From: Microbacteriaceae bacterium
GTDB lineage: Bacteria > Actinomycetota > Actinomycetes > Actinomycetales > Microbacteriaceae
DNA length: 6,107 bases
Assembly (NCBI GenBank): GCA_022701925.1
Contig: JAKONM010000201.1
Location: 1 to 6,107 of the forward strand
Direction of reading: 5' to 3'
Positions 5,584-6,107 of this stretch are shown here, piece by piece. Position 1 is the stretch's first letter; each line of letters starts with the position of its first letter. The notes under the pieces are model-generated. The model ran no database searches. It was not told where the DNA came from and worked only from the letters and a program-made list of their open reading frames with translations. The position numbers and the translations under genes are program-made.

Positions 5584-6096
5584 ATGACGAACATTCAGAC
5601 TCAGGCCCCGACCGCGCCGGTCATCTCCCAGACCCAGGCGAGCGCCGAGGACATCAACGGCACGCAGCAGTACATGGCCCCGCTGGTGTGGGACCTGCAG
5701 GCGCTGCAGATCTCGACCAAGCAGGCCCACTGGCACGTGCGCGGCGACAACTTCATCGCGGTGCACAAGCTGCTCGACAAGGTCACGGACCACGTGCGCG
5801 AGTTCGCGGACATGGCTGCGGAGCGCACCGTCGCCCTCGGCCTGCCGGTCGACGCCCGCATCGAGACGGTCGCCGCGAAGAACTCGCTGCCGCAGATGAA
5901 GGACGGCTTCCAGAACTACGGCGAGACCATCAAGCAGGTCGTCGCCCAGATGGACGCCGCCACCGCGACCGCCCGCAAGGCGATCGAGGGCCTCGACGAC
6001 ATCGACCTGAGCAGCCAGGACATCGCCATCGCGATCGAGCAGGGCCTGGTCGAGGACCGCTGGTTCCTCGCCGCTCACCTGGCCGTCGACAACTGA
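5584..6096 (+). CDS. dps: Dps family DNA-protecting ferroxidase / mini-ferritin
   Basis: Complete 170-residue Dps protein: a dodecameric cage that oxidises Fe(II) with hydrogen peroxide, stores iron and, in many species, binds DNA, limiting Fenton damage in the cytoplasm. All inter-subunit ferroxidase residues match E. coli Dps with an offset of two: His49, His61, Asp65, Asp76 and Glu80, in QAHWHVRGDNFIAVHKLLD (47-65) and FADMAAER (74-81). Trp50 matches the conserved core Trp. Ferritin-like helices then run to EDRWFLAAHL (157-166). Residue 51 is His where E. coli has Asn. The 28-residue N-terminal tail is polar and Gln/Thr/Ala-rich, not Lys-rich, so strong DNA binding through that tail is uncertain. 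The start is supported by GGAAGGA (5569-5575), 8 bases upstream. The stop is 11 bases from the window end, so no terminator can be seen. The family call is firm. Confidence 0.96.
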   Translation: MTNIQTQAPTAPVISQTQASAEDINGTQQYMAPLVWDLQALQISTKQAHWHVRGDNFIAVHKLLDKVTDHVREFADMAAERTVALGLPVDARIETVAAKNSLPQMKDGFQNYGETIKQVVAQMDAATATARKAIEGLDDIDLSSQDIAIAIEQGLVEDRWFLAAHLAVDN

Positions 6097-6107
6097 TCCG
6101 ACCGCAC

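Noticed and set aside
1..6107. CRISPR array, insertion sequence, toxin-antitoxin or phage genes
   Set aside because: No regularly spaced repeats, terminal inverted repeats, transposase, integrase or phage-like frames were seen on either strand.

Overview
The window is very GC-rich, with G or C at nearly every third codon position. Together with the gene set (Fpg/Nei-type glycosylase, YtcJ-like amidohydrolase, luciferase-like oxidoreductase, excalibur-type domain, DoxX, Dps), this points to a high-GC actinobacterium, most likely Micrococcales and possibly Microbacteriaceae. The taxonomic call rests on resemblance only. All genes I accept are on the + strand and code for ordinary chromosomal functions.

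Left part (1-2437): the 3' portion of a Fpg/Nei-family DNA glycosylase gene that starts before the window, overlapped by 4 bases by an amidohydrolase (YtcJ-like) gene. The second gene appears to start at a CTG codon placed 7 bases after a good Shine-Dalgarno sequence. The glycosylase is unusual because its C-terminal finger has lost the zinc-binding cysteines.

Middle part (2438-3431): a small helical protein of unknown function preceded by a perfect 9-bp hairpin, then a tRNA-Gly(TCC) gene, then directly against the tRNA 3' end an open frame coding for an excalibur-type (DxDxDGxxCE) calcium-binding domain with no credible start codon. I read it as a 5'-truncated remnant. The 176 bases at 2856-3031 hold no gene that I can support, only a weak -10-like element before the tRNA.

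Right part (3432-6107): a lipoprotein with two PepSY-like units, a luciferase-like (LLM) flavin/F420 oxidoreductase 13 bases downstream, a DoxX-family membrane protein with its own good ribosome binding site and a possible promoter, and a complete Dps ferroxidase/DNA-binding protein whose upstream spacer carries a direct repeat and a small palindrome. Glycosylase, DoxX and Dps fit a loose theme of oxidative-stress protection and DNA maintenance, but the spacing does not prove a common operon.

I do not see a new defence system, mobile element, CRISPR array or other multigene novelty here. The observations most worth checking are the zincless glycosylase finger, the tRNA-abutting excalibur fragment, the CTG start, the hairpin between a Shine-Dalgarno-like element and a start codon, and the repeats upstream of dps.
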